Assembly: GCA_016203265.1 (NCBI GenBank)
Contig: JACQNB010000006.1
Span: forward strand, 1 to 11,587
Reading direction: 5' to 3'
DNA: 11,587 nucleotides
Source: Candidatus Woesearchaeota archaeon
Lineage (GTDB): Archaea > Nanobdellota > Nanobdellia > Woesearchaeales > ARS49
Of this stretch, positions 1 to 6,172 are shown piece by piece (positions within the stretch are counted from its first letter, which is position 1; the number at the start of each line of letters is the position of its first letter). Under the pieces are notes generated by a model. That model made no database searches and had not been told where the DNA came from. It saw nothing but the letters and a program-made list of their open reading frames with translations. The translations under genes and the position numbers were made by a program.

Positions 1-132
1 GATCCAACCCACGGCGGCGACAACCACATTCGCCCACGCCGCGCCGAACTGCGGAGTGAGCGTCGGGCTGAGCCACCAGAACGCAAGCGCGAACCGCAAT
101 ACGCGGTCGGTTCTTCCAAGATTTATTTTCAT
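1..132 (-). CDS. DUF2892-type small inner-membrane protein (partial, C-terminus beyond window)
   Basis: Only the first 44 residues are in the window; the frame is open to the edge. The N-terminus MKINLGRTDRVLRFALA matches the DUF2892 signature, a short charged start with an N-x-G-x-x-D-R pattern leading into a hydrophobic helix. Family members are small two-helix membrane proteins, often near rhodanese, sulfur or heavy-metal genes; their biochemical role is not firmly known. The ATG is supported by GAGGTGA about 8 nt upstream. It lies 26 nt after the DUF5676 gene in the same direction, so it is probably the last visible gene of the copper operon that starts near 3019. The family call rests on the N-terminal pattern alone. 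Confidence 0.72.
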   Translation of the reverse strand, partial: MKINLGRTDRVLRFALAFWWLSPTLTPQFGAAWANVVVAAVGWI

Positions 133-158
133 AGGTCAGTCACCTCGCATAAACGTGC

Positions 159-455
159 TCAAATCCACCGTTGTGCCTTGCAGTGCGCGACGCATTTTGC
201 GTGCATGAACGCGAACAGGTACCCGATGAGGTAGCCGATGACGGCCGTGCTCGCGAGCCCCGTGAAAAAGGTCCCGAGCGTGATGTTCGGCGCGACAGCG
301 ATTGCCGCGAAATCAATCAGGTGGAACCACAGCGTGAGCATCCGCAACGCCGCTCCCGGAAACACGACCACGAACAGCGCGCAGAGCGCGTACACGATGC
401 CTGCCGTGATGCCGAGCGCGAGCCCCGCGGGATGGTAGGCCATTGGTTTTTTCAT
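159..455 (-). CDS. DUF5676 family membrane protein
   Basis: A 98-residue protein with two long hydrophobic segments, about residues 10-35 and 62-84. Between them is an amphipathic stretch containing FHLIDF, and the C-terminal tail is Cys/His-containing (HAKCVAHCK). This layout (G-x-A-L-G, a first helix ending in FPGAALR, FH-x-ID, then a GYLIGYLFAF helix) is what I know as DUF5676, a small membrane family of unknown function often placed near heavy-metal ATPases. GAGGTG lies just upstream of the ATG. It begins 15 nt after the end of the copper ATPase gene, so the two are almost certainly co-transcribed. The Cys-x3-Cys tail with a His could bind a metal ion delivered to or from the pump; that is inference. 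Confidence 0.8.
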   Translation of the reverse strand: MKKPMAYHPAGLALGITAGIVYALCALFVVVFPGAALRMLTLWFHLIDFAAIAVAPNITLGTFFTGLASTAVIGYLIGYLFAFMHAKCVAHCKAQRWI

Positions 456-470
456 CTGAACACCTCTTGG

Positions 471-2711
471 TTATATCTTTTTATAGCGCAACAGCAATGA
501 ATTCGTCACGACGCTCACCGAGCTCAACGCCATCGCCGCACCGGCAATCAACGGTGAGAGCAGCCAGCCCGTGAACGGGTACAAGACTCCGGCAGCGATC
601 GGGATGCCGAGCGTGTTGTAGAACAGCGCCCAGAACATGTTCTGCTTGACTTTCGCCATCGTCGCCCGGCTCAACGCAATGGCGCGGGGAATGTCCCTCA
701 GGTCGTTCTTCATCAGCACGATGTCGCCCGTCTCCATCGCGACGTCCGTTCCCGAGCCCATCGCGATGCCGACATCGGCCTGCGCCAACGCCGGCGCGTC
801 GTTGATGCCGTCGCCGATCATGGCAACCGAGCCTTGTTGCTGCAGTTCCTTGACTTTCTCTGCCTTGTGTTCCGGCAGCACGTTCGCGAACACGCTCTCG
901 ATGCCCACCTGGCCTGCGATGGCCTTTGCCGTGTGCTCGTTGTCTCCCGTGATCATGTGCACCGTCATGCCCAATTTCTTGAGCTCTTCGATGGCCTCGC
1001 GGGACGTTTCCTTGACCGTGTCGGCCACGGCGACGAGCCCGAGCACGGTCTTGCCGTGCGCCAACACCACCACGGTCTTGCCCTGCTCTTCCAGCGCGCG
1101 CATCTTCGGTTCAACCTCGCCGAGCGTTGTGTTCAGCTGCGCGCGATTGCCGATATGGTAGTGCTTCTTTCCGATGGACGCCTCGACGCCCTTGCCTGAG
1201 GTCGCCTTGAAGCCGGATATCTTCGCCAACGTCATGCCTTTTGCCTTGCGCACGATGGCCTGCGCGATGGGATGCTCGGACGCGTGCTCGATGCTTGCCG
1301 TGATGCGCAGGAGTTCCTTCTCGGTCAGGTCAGCGATGGGGACCACATCGGTCACGTCCGGCGTGCCTTTCGTGATGGTTCCCGTCTTGTCGAACAGGAT
1401 GTGCCGCACCTTGTGCGTCGTCTCGAGGATGTCTCCTCCCTTGATGAGGATGCCGATTTGCGCGCCCTTGCCCGTGCCGACCATGATGGCCGTCGGCGTC
1501 GCCAATCCCAACGCGCACGGACACGCGATGACGAGCACGAGCACGGCAGCGATGAGCGCGAACGAAAACGCGCTGCCCAGCAGCATCCAGGTGATGAACG
1601 TAAGGACTGCAATGACGATGACGGCAGGCACGAAAAAGGAAGAAATCGTGTCGGCGAAACGTTCGATGGGTGCCTTGCGCCCTTGCGCGTCCTGGATGAG
1701 CCTGATGATATGCGCAAGCGTCGTGTCGGTTCCGACCTTGGTCGCCTTGATGGTGAGCGTGCCGTTCTTGTTGATGGTCGCGCCGATGACCGTGTCGCCC
1801 TTTTTCTTGTCGACGGGCAGGCTTTCGCCCGTGACCATGCTCTCGTCGATGGATGATTCGCCCGAGGTGATGACGCCGTCGACCGGGATTTTTTCCCCTG
1901 GACGCACGAGCAGCAGGTCGCCTTGTTGGACCTCATCGACCGAAATCTTGACTTCCCGCTTGCCGCGCAACACCGTGGCCTGCTTGGGCGCGAGCTCCAT
2001 CAGCGTGCGGATGGCCGCGTTCGTCTTGCTGGTCGCGCGGGCCTCGAGCACTTTTCCCAGGAGCACGAACGTGATCAGGATTGCCGCAATCTCGAAGTAT
2101 TGCTGCCCTCCGGTGAACAACGCATAAACGCTGTAAAAATAGGCCGCGAGCGTTCCGACGACGATCAAGGAGTCCATGTTTGCCGACTTGTTTTTGAGCG
2201 CAATCCAGGTGCCCTTGTAGAAGTCGAACGCGGCGTAGAATTGGACGGGTGTCGCGAGCAGCAACAGGATCCAAGGCGCATACGGAAGTTCGATGCCCGT
2301 AAAAAGCAATCCATCGTCCATGAACAGCATCGCGATGATGAGCGCGGGAATCGCGAATATCGCGCTGACGACCAGGCGTCGCGTCAGTTTCTCTGACTCT
2401 TGGTGATGCAGGTGTTCCGAGGGAGACATCCCTTCATGGCCTGCAGGCATCTGCATGCCCTGGTGTGACGTGCCCCTGGGCATGTCGTGCTTCATTCCCG
2501 TCATCGCGTCCGGCATCGCCTGGTAGCCCGTGTCGGTCACGGCCTTGATGAGCTGCTCTTCCGTGGCCGCATCATCATGCTCGATGGTCGCCTTCTTCAT
2601 CGCGAAATTGACGTTCGCGTCCGTGACGCCTTTCGTTTTCTTGAGCGCTTTCGTGATGGTGTTGGCGCAGCTTGCGCAGTGCATGCCGGCAATCGAAAGT
2701 GTTGTTTTCAT
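471..2711 (-). CDS. copA: Cu(I)-exporting P1B-type ATPase (CopA-like)
   Basis: A 746-residue heavy-metal P-type ATPase that uses ATP to move Cu(I) out across the cytoplasmic membrane. It has an N-terminal heavy-metal-associated domain with GMHCASC (Cys12, Cys15). A His/Met-rich linker follows at about 67-107. The catalytic core shows TGES (~293-296), the intramembrane metal site CPC (397-399), the phosphorylation site DKTGT (Asp441), the SEHP motif (His480) and GDGIND (633-638). The FYN in helix 7 and M-x-LSS in helix 8 are the P1B-1 signature, pointing to Cu(I) or Ag(I) rather than Zn, Cd or Co. Length is normal for one HMA domain. Its ATG overlaps the TGA of the upstream ArsR-type gene (ATGA), so the two are translationally coupled. 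The nearest ribosome-binding-like sequence is GGGGATGA. Confidence 0.97.
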   Translation of the reverse strand: MKTTLSIAGMHCASCANTITKALKKTKGVTDANVNFAMKKATIEHDDAATEEQLIKAVTDTGYQAMPDAMTGMKHDMPRGTSHQGMQMPAGHEGMSPSEHLHHQESEKLTRRLVVSAIFAIPALIIAMLFMDDGLLFTGIELPYAPWILLLLATPVQFYAAFDFYKGTWIALKNKSANMDSLIVVGTLAAYFYSVYALFTGGQQYFEIAAILITFVLLGKVLEARATSKTNAAIRTLMELAPKQATVLRGKREVKISVDEVQQGDLLLVRPGEKIPVDGVITSGESSIDESMVTGESLPVDKKKGDTVIGATINKNGTLTIKATKVGTDTTLAHIIRLIQDAQGRKAPIERFADTISSFFVPAVIVIAVLTFITWMLLGSAFSFALIAAVLVLVIACPCALGLATPTAIMVGTGKGAQIGILIKGGDILETTHKVRHILFDKTGTITKGTPDVTDVVPIADLTEKELLRITASIEHASEHPIAQAIVRKAKGMTLAKISGFKATSGKGVEASIGKKHYHIGNRAQLNTTLGEVEPKMRALEEQGKTVVVLAHGKTVLGLVAVADTVKETSREAIEELKKLGMTVHMITGDNEHTAKAIAGQVGIESVFANVLPEHKAEKVKELQQQGSVAMIGDGINDAPALAQADVGIAMGSGTDVAMETGDIVLMKNDLRDIPRAIALSRATMAKVKQNMFWALFYNTLGIPIAAGVLYPFTGWLLSPLIAGAAMALSSVSVVTNSLLLRYKKI

Positions 2712-3019
2712 TCGTCATCCCCGCAGAGTTTTGAGCAGTACGCGCCCATGTGCGCGTCCATCAGGCTGAGTAATGGCTTGATGGTCTTGTGGTTGAGCGT
2801 GTAGATGCGTTCCTTGCCGTCTTTCCGGTCGAAGACGAAGCCGCAGAGGCGCAGTCGTTTGAGGTTGTGCGAGATGGTCGTCTGCTCAAGCCCCGTCTTC
2901 CTGCTGATGGCCCCCACGTTCAACGGTCCGTTGACGAGCGCGCGCACGATATCGAGCCGGTACTGGTTCGCCAGCGTCCCGAAGAACTGCCGGTAGGGTT
3001 GCCTAAGTTTGGTTCTCAT
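2708..3019 (-). CDS. ArsR/SmtB-type winged-helix metal sensor, first gene of the copA operon
   Basis: A 103-residue winged-helix DNA-binding protein. Residues ~12-80 carry the fold: a helix with [17 protein letters not shown], a recognition helix within [11 protein letters not shown], and a wing with [11 protein letters not shown]. ArsR-family proteins are dimeric repressors that release DNA when they bind metal. Possible ligands are Cys59, just after the recognition helix, and Cys95 and Cys99 in a C-terminal C-x3-C tail with His90 nearby; which metal they bind cannot be read from sequence. It is first in the operon and coupled to copA, so it very likely controls copper export. The start codon is fixed by a TATA box about 35 nt upstream, and a 22-bp dyad overlaps the ATG, fitting autorepression. 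ArsR-type is more likely than CopY, CueR or CsoR, which have different folds. Confidence 0.88.
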   Translation of the reverse strand: MRTKLRQPYRQFFGTLANQYRLDIVRALVNGPLNVGAISRKTGLEQTTISHNLKRLRLCGFVFDRKDGKERIYTLNHKTIKPLLSLMDAHMGAYCSKLCGDDE

Positions 3020-3038
3020 ATGATGAAAATATCATATG
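3017..3038. promoter_or_regulatory. 22-bp palindromic operator over the start of the ArsR-copA operon
   Basis: The sequence is CATATGA, 8 nt, TCATATG. The two 7-bp arms are perfect reverse complements, and the dyad extends one more base pair inward. It lies downstream of the TATA box, covers the expected transcription start, and includes the start codon of the regulator. That is the classic position for an autorepressor operator. The size suits a winged-helix dimer. Binding by the adjacent gene product is inference. Confidence 0.75.
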
Positions 3039-3052
3039 TTAAGAATAGCAGG

Positions 3053-3060
3053 TATATAAA
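3053..3060 (-). promoter_or_regulatory. TATA box of operon A (regulator-copA-DUF5676-DUF2892)
   Basis: Read on the minus strand this is TTTATATA, a strong archaeal TATA match. Its centre is about 37 nt before the ATG at 3019, so the transcript would have a leader of only about 10 nt. No ribosome site lies between, which fits leaderless or near-leaderless translation. Confidence 0.75.
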
Positions 3061-3065
3061 GGTTT

Positions 3066-3506
3066 CTACCAGGCGAACGTTCTTGTCTCGACTGCCGGGA
3101 TGCCGACGATGGTGATGGTGAACGACTTCGGCATCGTTTCCAGCGCGAACGCGAGCGTGCCTGACGTGTGGTGGCCGGACAGGGAAGGCGCGGAAACGGG
3201 CTGGTAGTCCTGTCCGTCTGCCGTGAGCGTCGTCATCTGTGCAAGGTCGAACGGCGCAAGGTCGACCGAGTGCGTGTTCGCCGCGATGCTCACCTGGAGC
3301 AGGCCATCCTTGACGCCAAGAGGAGTGAGCGCGATGGAGACGTCCCCCGTGTCGGTCGTGCCCGAATCGATGGCCGCAAATCCGCTCGATGAGCTGGGTG
3401 CCGTCGCAGGATTCGCGCCGGGCACAAACCACGCGATGAGCGCGAATGCGAGCGCACCCAGCACGAGCACCAGGACGCCGATCAGAAGGTAGTCAGTCTT
3501 GTCCAT
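3066..3506 (-). CDS. Membrane-anchored extracytoplasmic protein with NTHSVDL / GHHTSG domain
   Basis: A 146-residue protein with one N-terminal membrane helix (about 7-29) followed by a Ser/Thr/Ala-rich linker and a small, probably beta-rich domain outside the membrane. The domain carries NTHSVDLAPFDLA and then LSGHHTSGTLAF. I associate this pair of motifs with an uncharacterised extracytoplasmic domain found near metal-transport genes; I cannot give it a name. The conserved His residues could bind metal. The ATG is preceded by GGAGG at about 6 nt, and the gene overlaps the end of the four-helix membrane protein gene by 14 nt, so the two are coupled. It is the last gene of operon B. Export and anchoring are well supported; function is unknown. 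Confidence 0.85.
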   Translation of the reverse strand: MDKTDYLLIGVLVLVLGALAFALIAWFVPGANPATAPSSSSGFAAIDSGTTDTGDVSIALTPLGVKDGLLQVSIAANTHSVDLAPFDLAQMTTLTADGQDYQPVSAPSLSGHHTSGTLAFALETMPKSFTITIVGIPAVETRTFAW

Positions 3507-3918
3507 AACGCCTCCGGATGCGGTCCTTGACGAACAACACGATGGCCGTGAGCGCGATCAAGCCCCCGACCGTCCAGAAGACGATGGAGAACTGCTTCAC
3601 CGCCTGAAACGGCGTGCCCGCGATGATGAGCCCGGCATTGAAGAGGATGAGGTTGCGCGAGATGCACTTTCGGCTCAGATAGAGCCAGACCGTGATGATG
3701 AGCAGCGCGAGCGCGATGAGCCACAACGGGACGGCAATCGTCGTCAGGAATGCCAATGGCATGCCGACGATGGTGATGCCGAGCACGCTCAGCAGAGCGA
3801 TGATGCCGAGACAGACGCTGTGGCAGACCTGCCACGAGCCCAGGATGCTCGCGACGCCGGACACGCTGCCCGCGGCTCCCGCAAGCTTTTCCTTGAGGTG
3901 GCTATGGATTTGTTTCAT
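3493..3918 (-). CDS. Four-helix membrane protein with CHSVC motif, possible metal transporter
   Basis: A 141-residue integral membrane protein with about four hydrophobic segments (roughly 33-52, 55-80, 88-105, 110-130), a short charged N-terminus and a basic C-terminal tail (KDRIRRR). The first helix has CHSVCLG, a C-x3-C with an intervening His, and another Cys (RKCISRN) lies before the third helix. Paired cysteines in the first helix recall the mercuric transporters MerT, MerC and MerF, but I see no convincing similarity beyond that, so a metal-ion carrier is only a hypothesis. GGAG sits 6 nt before the ATG. An AT-rich ATATTAAT about 28 nt upstream could give an additional internal promoter. 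The downstream gene overlaps it by 14 nt. Confidence 0.83.
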   Translation of the reverse strand: MKQIHSHLKEKLAGAAGSVSGVASILGSWQVCHSVCLGIIALLSVLGITIVGMPLAFLTTIAVPLWLIALALLIITVWLYLSRKCISRNLILFNAGLIIAGTPFQAVKQFSIVFWTVGGLIALTAIVLFVKDRIRRRYGQD

Positions 3919-3942
3919 GGTGTGCTCCGGTACTCTCTTGCC

Positions 3943-3950
3943 ATTAATAT
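3943..3950 (-). promoter_or_regulatory. Possible internal TATA element inside operon B
   Basis: ATATTAAT on the minus strand lies about 28 nt before the ATG at 3918, in the only gap of operon B longer than a few bases (39 nt). It may let the last two genes be expressed separately. A good ribosome site is also present for that gene, so a promoter is not required. Weak call. Confidence 0.3.
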
Positions 3951-3957
3951 CTCTTTG

Positions 3958-4047
3958 CTATTCCTCAAAGCAGCACGCAAGCGCAGTCTTGAGAGCTGCC
4001 CTGATGCGCGACTTCTTCATCCTCTTCTTGAGGTCGTCGATGATCAT
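3958..4047 (-). CDS. Predicted 29-residue basic peptide ending in CCFEE
   Basis: A short frame on the minus strand encodes a 29-residue peptide beginning MIIDDLKKRMKK, followed by SRIRAALKTALACCFEE. It would form one basic amphipathic helix ending in a Cys-Cys pair. Its ATG overlaps the TGA of the preceding 29-residue gene (ATGA), the same coupling used through the rest of the operon. Upstream there is only a weak ribosome-site match (GTGG). The Cys pair fits the metal-binding theme of the cluster, but at this length chance is a real possibility. Evidence is position, overlap and the CC motif only. Confidence 0.42.
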   Translation of the reverse strand: MIIDDLKKRMKKSRIRAALKTALACCFEE

Positions 4048-4133
4048 TTGAACCACGCGGGATGCATCAATAGGAGCATCACGCCGAACGAGGTCAGGGT
4101 CGCGACCCACCAAAACGCTGTTTTCAGTGACAT
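4044..4133 (-). CDS. 29-residue single-helix membrane peptide
   Basis: The peptide starts MSLKTAFWWVATLTSFGVML and ends LLMHPAWFK, a single membrane helix with a His near the outer end. A clear GGAGG lies 5 nt before the ATG, and the start overlaps the end of the DUF2933-like gene by 10 nt. A longer in-frame extension upstream is possible, but it would run through the two preceding genes in another frame, so it was rejected. Function is unknown; position suggests an accessory subunit of the membrane metal system. It is too short for most automatic annotation. Confidence 0.62.
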   Translation of the reverse strand: MSLKTAFWWVATLTSFGVMLLLMHPAWFK

Positions 4134-4288
4134 TTTTCCTCCGGCTTCAAATAGTGCATCGCGATATGCATCACCGGGCAGAGCAGCAGCGCGAGCCAGA
4201 TGATGAGCTGGTTGCGGATGCCGAGGGCGTACACCGTGATGATGACGGCCAACGGCACGACCGCGCAAACAACCGCGAACCACTTCAC
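4124..4288 (-). CDS. DUF2933-like 54-residue membrane peptide (GTG start)
   Basis: A 54-residue peptide with two hydrophobic segments (about 3-20 and 27-40). The second runs into LLLCPVMHIAMHY and the peptide ends KPEEKCH. The L-L-C-P-x-M-H-x-x-M-H pattern is what I recall for DUF2933, tiny membrane proteins common near copper ATPases and His/Met-rich proteins. The GTG start overlaps the TGA of the upstream gene (GTGA), with GGAG 9 nt ahead, and its own TGA lies 10 nt inside the next gene. The Cys, Met and His residues clustered at one membrane face suggest a copper or other soft-metal site; that is inference. Confidence 0.72.
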   Translation of the reverse strand: MKWFAVVCAVVPLAVIITVYALGIRNQLIIWLALLLCPVMHIAMHYLKPEEKCH

Positions 4289-4506
4289 TGGTGATGGCTC
4301 CGGTGCGTGCTGCGGTGCATGCCTTGGGTGCTGGACATCGTTCCGTGCATGCTGCCGTGCGAGCTTGACCCGTGTCCACCGTGCGATGCGTGATAGCCTG
4401 ATCGGTCGCCCATGCGGTCCATTCTGTTGTCATACGCAAACGCGGACATGACTCCCGTAACGAGCAACAGCAATACGATGCCCGCCAACAACACCTTGTT
4501 TTTCAT
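4285..4506 (-). CDS. Exported His/Met-rich peptide, probable copper-binding
   Basis: A 73-residue precursor with a clear signal peptide (Lys-rich start, LLAGIVLLLLVTGVM core, probable cleavage after AFA at residue 24). The mature part, about 49 residues, holds 9 His and 5 Met in low-complexity Gly/Ser sequence with HGGHGSSSHGSMHGTM, and ends SHHQ. Such compositions buffer Cu(I)/Cu(II) or Ag outside the membrane. There are no cysteines, which would suit an oxidising compartment. Translation is coupled to the preceding gene by an ATGA overlap, with GGGAGG about 7 nt before the ATG. It could supply or scavenge metal for the membrane proteins next to it. Metal binding is likely; specificity is unknown. 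Confidence 0.85.
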   Translation of the reverse strand: MKNKVLLAGIVLLLLVTGVMSAFAYDNRMDRMGDRSGYHASHGGHGSSSHGSMHGTMSSTQGMHRSTHRSHHQ

Positions 4507-4859
4507 TTTTTTGCCTCCCGGTTCTGCAGCACCCAGAACAGGCTGTACAAATCGAACGCGTGCTTTTCAAAGTCATGCGCGGCCTTGATGTCAGATTCAA
4601 AATACTTGGTCGCGGTCTCCATCAACCGCATCGTCCCGGCAAGCAGGTGTTTGCTGATGCACCACAATTCGCCTTCCGTGTTGACGACGAGCTTCTTCAG
4701 CAGTTGCACGCGCGTCTTGCGCACCGAGTGCAGGATGTGGAGATACTCTTCCTTGTTCGTTTTCGCGGCTGTCATCGCGAAGTGCTCCTCAAGGCTGATG
4801 AGGTTCATCACCGCAAAGCTGAGGTCTTCGCGGTGCGTCAGGTCTGCCTTGTTGATCAT
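4503..4859 (-). CDS. Conserved-looking helical cytoplasmic protein, function unknown
   Basis: A 118-residue protein with no membrane segment or signal, predicted all-helical. It starts MINKADLTHREDLSFAVMNL. Acidic and His residues recur at helix-like spacing (SLEEHF, EEYLHILHSVRK, ISKHL, MRLMETATKYFES, AHDFEKHAFDLYSLF), resembling a four-helix bundle; a carboxylate/His metal site is conceivable but not demonstrable. The start at 4859 is chosen because it overlaps the previous TGA (ATGA) and follows GGAGGGGT; a longer upstream extension would lie inside the neighbouring gene. I recall similar unnamed proteins from DPANN genomes. It is the only clearly soluble, globular cytoplasmic protein in operon B. 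Confidence 0.8.
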   Translation of the reverse strand: MINKADLTHREDLSFAVMNLISLEEHFAMTAAKTNKEEYLHILHSVRKTRVQLLKKLVVNTEGELWCISKHLLAGTMRLMETATKYFESDIKAAHDFEKHAFDLYSLFWVLQNREAKK

Positions 4860-5356
4860 AGCACCCCTCCGACGAACAGCATCGTCGCGACGAGCAATGA
4901 CGCGAGCAGCACGATCATGCCCTGCAATGGAAGATGGTTCTTGCCGTGGTTGCTTTTGCGCAGCCAGGCGTGCGCGCCCTCGCCGGCAGACGCGAAGCCC
5001 GTGCCGACCAGCATGCCGGAAAGCAGCCTCGGCAGTCCCCAAAGCACTGCTCCGGAGAACAGGCCGCCCTTCTGGAAGCCGACAATCGTCAGGGCGACGC
5101 TTGCCAGCACGATGGCAACGCCTTGTCCGGGAAACAGCACCCAGTTCCTTCTCTTGCATACGTTGTTGAGCCAGAGCGCGCTCGAGACGATGAAGCCGCC
5201 GATGAGCACGCCCATGATGGCGTCATCGACGCCGTAGACGCGTCCGGCTCCCACGGCGACGGCCGTGGCCGCCGTGCAGACGGGACAGTGCGCCAATGCC
5301 GAAGGGATGGCAGCGAGCGCGGCAAAAATGCCGATCACCCATTTCTTGAGGCCCAT
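4856..5356 (-). CDS. Polytopic membrane protein with N-terminal HCPVC motif
   Basis: A 166-residue protein. Residues 1-22 look like a cleavable signal ending AIPSALA, so the mature chain would begin HCPVCTAATAVAVGAGR. About four further hydrophobic segments follow, with VDDAIMGVLIGGFIVSSALW, an NNVCKRR loop, and a final helix at ~145-164. The CPVCT-A-VGAG pattern followed by an acidic pair and a G-x-x-IGG helix is shared, from memory, with unnamed membrane proteins of candidate-phylum bacteria and DPANN archaea. The outward C-x2-C could be a thiol/disulfide or metal site. The ATG directly abuts the stop of the preceding gene (TAAATG). It is a membrane protein of unknown function, plausibly a metal or thiol-redox partner of its neighbours. 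Confidence 0.8.
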   Translation of the reverse strand: MGLKKWVIGIFAALAAIPSALAHCPVCTAATAVAVGAGRVYGVDDAIMGVLIGGFIVSSALWLNNVCKRRNWVLFPGQGVAIVLASVALTIVGFQKGGLFSGAVLWGLPRLLSGMLVGTGFASAGEGAHAWLRKSNHGKNHLPLQGMIVLLASLLVATMLFVGGVL

Positions 5357-5962
5357 TTAGCAGCCCCCTGCACCGCTGTCAACGCCGCCCGGATAGAAGA
5401 TGGTCTTCCAGCGGTTCAATTCGGTCTGGATGTCCGCGCGTTCATACCCCTTGGTTGCGAGCATCTTCGCGAGCCCGAACATCGCGACGTGGTGGCCGCA
5501 CGGGCAGTTGTCCTTGGCCTGCAGCGTTGAGACGCCGCAGCACGGGAGCAAAATATTCAAGCCGACGATTGTTTTCGTTTGCGCTGCGTTGAGCGTGATG
5601 CTTTGCGCGGCCTTGAGCAACTGGTCATACCCTTTGCTGTCATACGTGATGCCGTAACTCGAGGGCTCGCCATCAGTGGCTGAAACGCCGTCATGAGACG
5701 CGGGAACTCCGCCGCAACCGTCGGACGCGCCGGCAGAACCGCCGTGGTGCGCTTCCATCATCTCTTCCTGGGAGCTGAATCCTTCGTTGGACATTCCGCT
5801 TGACTGTTCGGGATGGTGCGCGGCCATCATCTCGTCTTCTGATGCGAATCCGTCCGTCGCCATGCCGGTCGCGGAACTTGAGCGTCCCGCGAACACGACC
5901 GTTCCGATGAGGAGCGCCAACAGCCCGATGACGATAATCCCGCCAACGATGTTCTTGTTCAT
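5357..5962 (-). CDS. Anchored protein with EMMxAHH repeats and CC-x10-CPCGHH motif
   Basis: A 201-residue protein with one N-terminal membrane helix (about 5-25) and the rest outside. Two 18-residue repeats, 33-50 and 56-73, share GM-x2-x-GF-x-S-x-x-EMM-x-AHH, giving Met and His clusters typical of copper sites. A Gly/Ser linker with Cys83 follows. The C-terminal domain (about 105-201) has LPCCGVS (Cys141, Cys142), then DNCPCGHH (Cys153, Cys155, His157, His158), then a helical segment GLAKMLATKGY, and ends in Cys201. The Cys/His arrangement suggests a bound metal or cofactor; I do not recognise a named family. GGAGG precedes the ATG, which overlaps the stop of the 35-residue gene (ATGA). Confidence 0.85.
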   Translation of the reverse strand: MNKNIVGGIIVIGLLALLIGTVVFAGRSSSATGMATDGFASEDEMMAAHHPEQSSGMSNEGFSSQEEMMEAHHGGSAGASDGCGGVPASHDGVSATDGEPSSYGITYDSKGYDQLLKAAQSITLNAAQTKTIVGLNILLPCCGVSTLQAKDNCPCGHHVAMFGLAKMLATKGYERADIQTELNRWKTIFYPGGVDSGAGGC

Positions 5963-6066
5963 GAGGAGCCTCCGCAGCAGCCGCCGTGCTTCTGTTTTTC
6001 CTTCTTGCAGCAGTCTTTCTGTTCTTCGCCGTCTTCTGTTTTCTTTTTCTTGAACCAGTTTAACAT
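5959..6066 (-). CDS. 35-residue Cys-rich peptide (CC...CC), first gene of operon B
   Basis: A 35-residue peptide starts MLNWFKKKK, followed by an acidic stretch and then KDCCKKEKQKHGGCCGGSS. It has two Cys pairs, at 19-20 and 30-31, with a His at 27. It lacks a signal peptide, so it should be cytoplasmic, though the MLNWFKKKK start could touch the membrane. The ATG is preceded by a strong GGGGGAGG, and its TGA overlaps the next start (ATGA). A four-thiol peptide at the head of a metal operon suggests a small intracellular metal buffer or chaperone; that is inference. The strong ribosome site and coupling support translation. Confidence 0.75.
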   Translation of the reverse strand: MLNWFKKKKTEDGEEQKDCCKKEKQKHGGCCGGSS

Positions 6067-6114
6067 GGGAATCCTCCCCCTCGGTATGAGGTGAGAGAAC
6101 AAGAACTGAAACGC

Positions 6115-6121
6115 CTTAAAG
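6115..6121 (-). promoter_or_regulatory. TATA-like element of operon B
   Basis: CTTTAAG on the minus strand is an acceptable archaeal TATA element. The predicted transcript start is near 6092, giving a leader of about 26 nt that contains the GGGGGAGG ribosome site for the 35-residue gene. It is the only reasonable TATA element between that gene and the membrane regulator gene. Confidence 0.55.
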
Positions 6122-6126
6122 CAATA

Positions 6127-6148
6127 CTCGTGAAACTAGTTTCATATG
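6127..6148. promoter_or_regulatory. Candidate operator of operon B, half-degenerate copy of the operon A dyad
   Basis: On the minus strand it reads CATATGA, 8 nt (AACTAGTT), TCACGAG. The left arm is identical to the operon A operator at 3017-3038, the 8-nt spacing is the same, and the right arm keeps TCA and the final G. Nested inside is a perfect 14-bp palindrome, TGAAACTAGTTTCA (6131-6144). It sits directly upstream of the TATA element, over the expected BRE, so a bound protein would be expected to interfere with TFB. It may bind the ArsR-type protein, the membrane regulator, or both. Confidence 0.55.
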
Positions 6149-6172
6149 GCAGAAATGCAATGTACCATGATT

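Noticed and set aside
1174..2127. Long plus-strand open frame (317 codons) opposite copA
   Set aside because: It lies wholly inside the copper ATPase gene, whose motifs are unmistakable; the translation is Met/Ser/Val-biased, as expected from the antisense of a GC-rich gene.
4134..4439. Extension of the 29-residue membrane peptide to 131 residues
   Set aside because: It would overlap two better-supported genes in another frame; the internal ATG has a perfect GGAGG.
4860..5159. N-terminal extension of the helical cytoplasmic protein
   Set aside because: The extension is Arg-rich shadow sequence inside the neighbouring membrane-protein gene; the start at 4859 has a ribosome site and an ATGA overlap.
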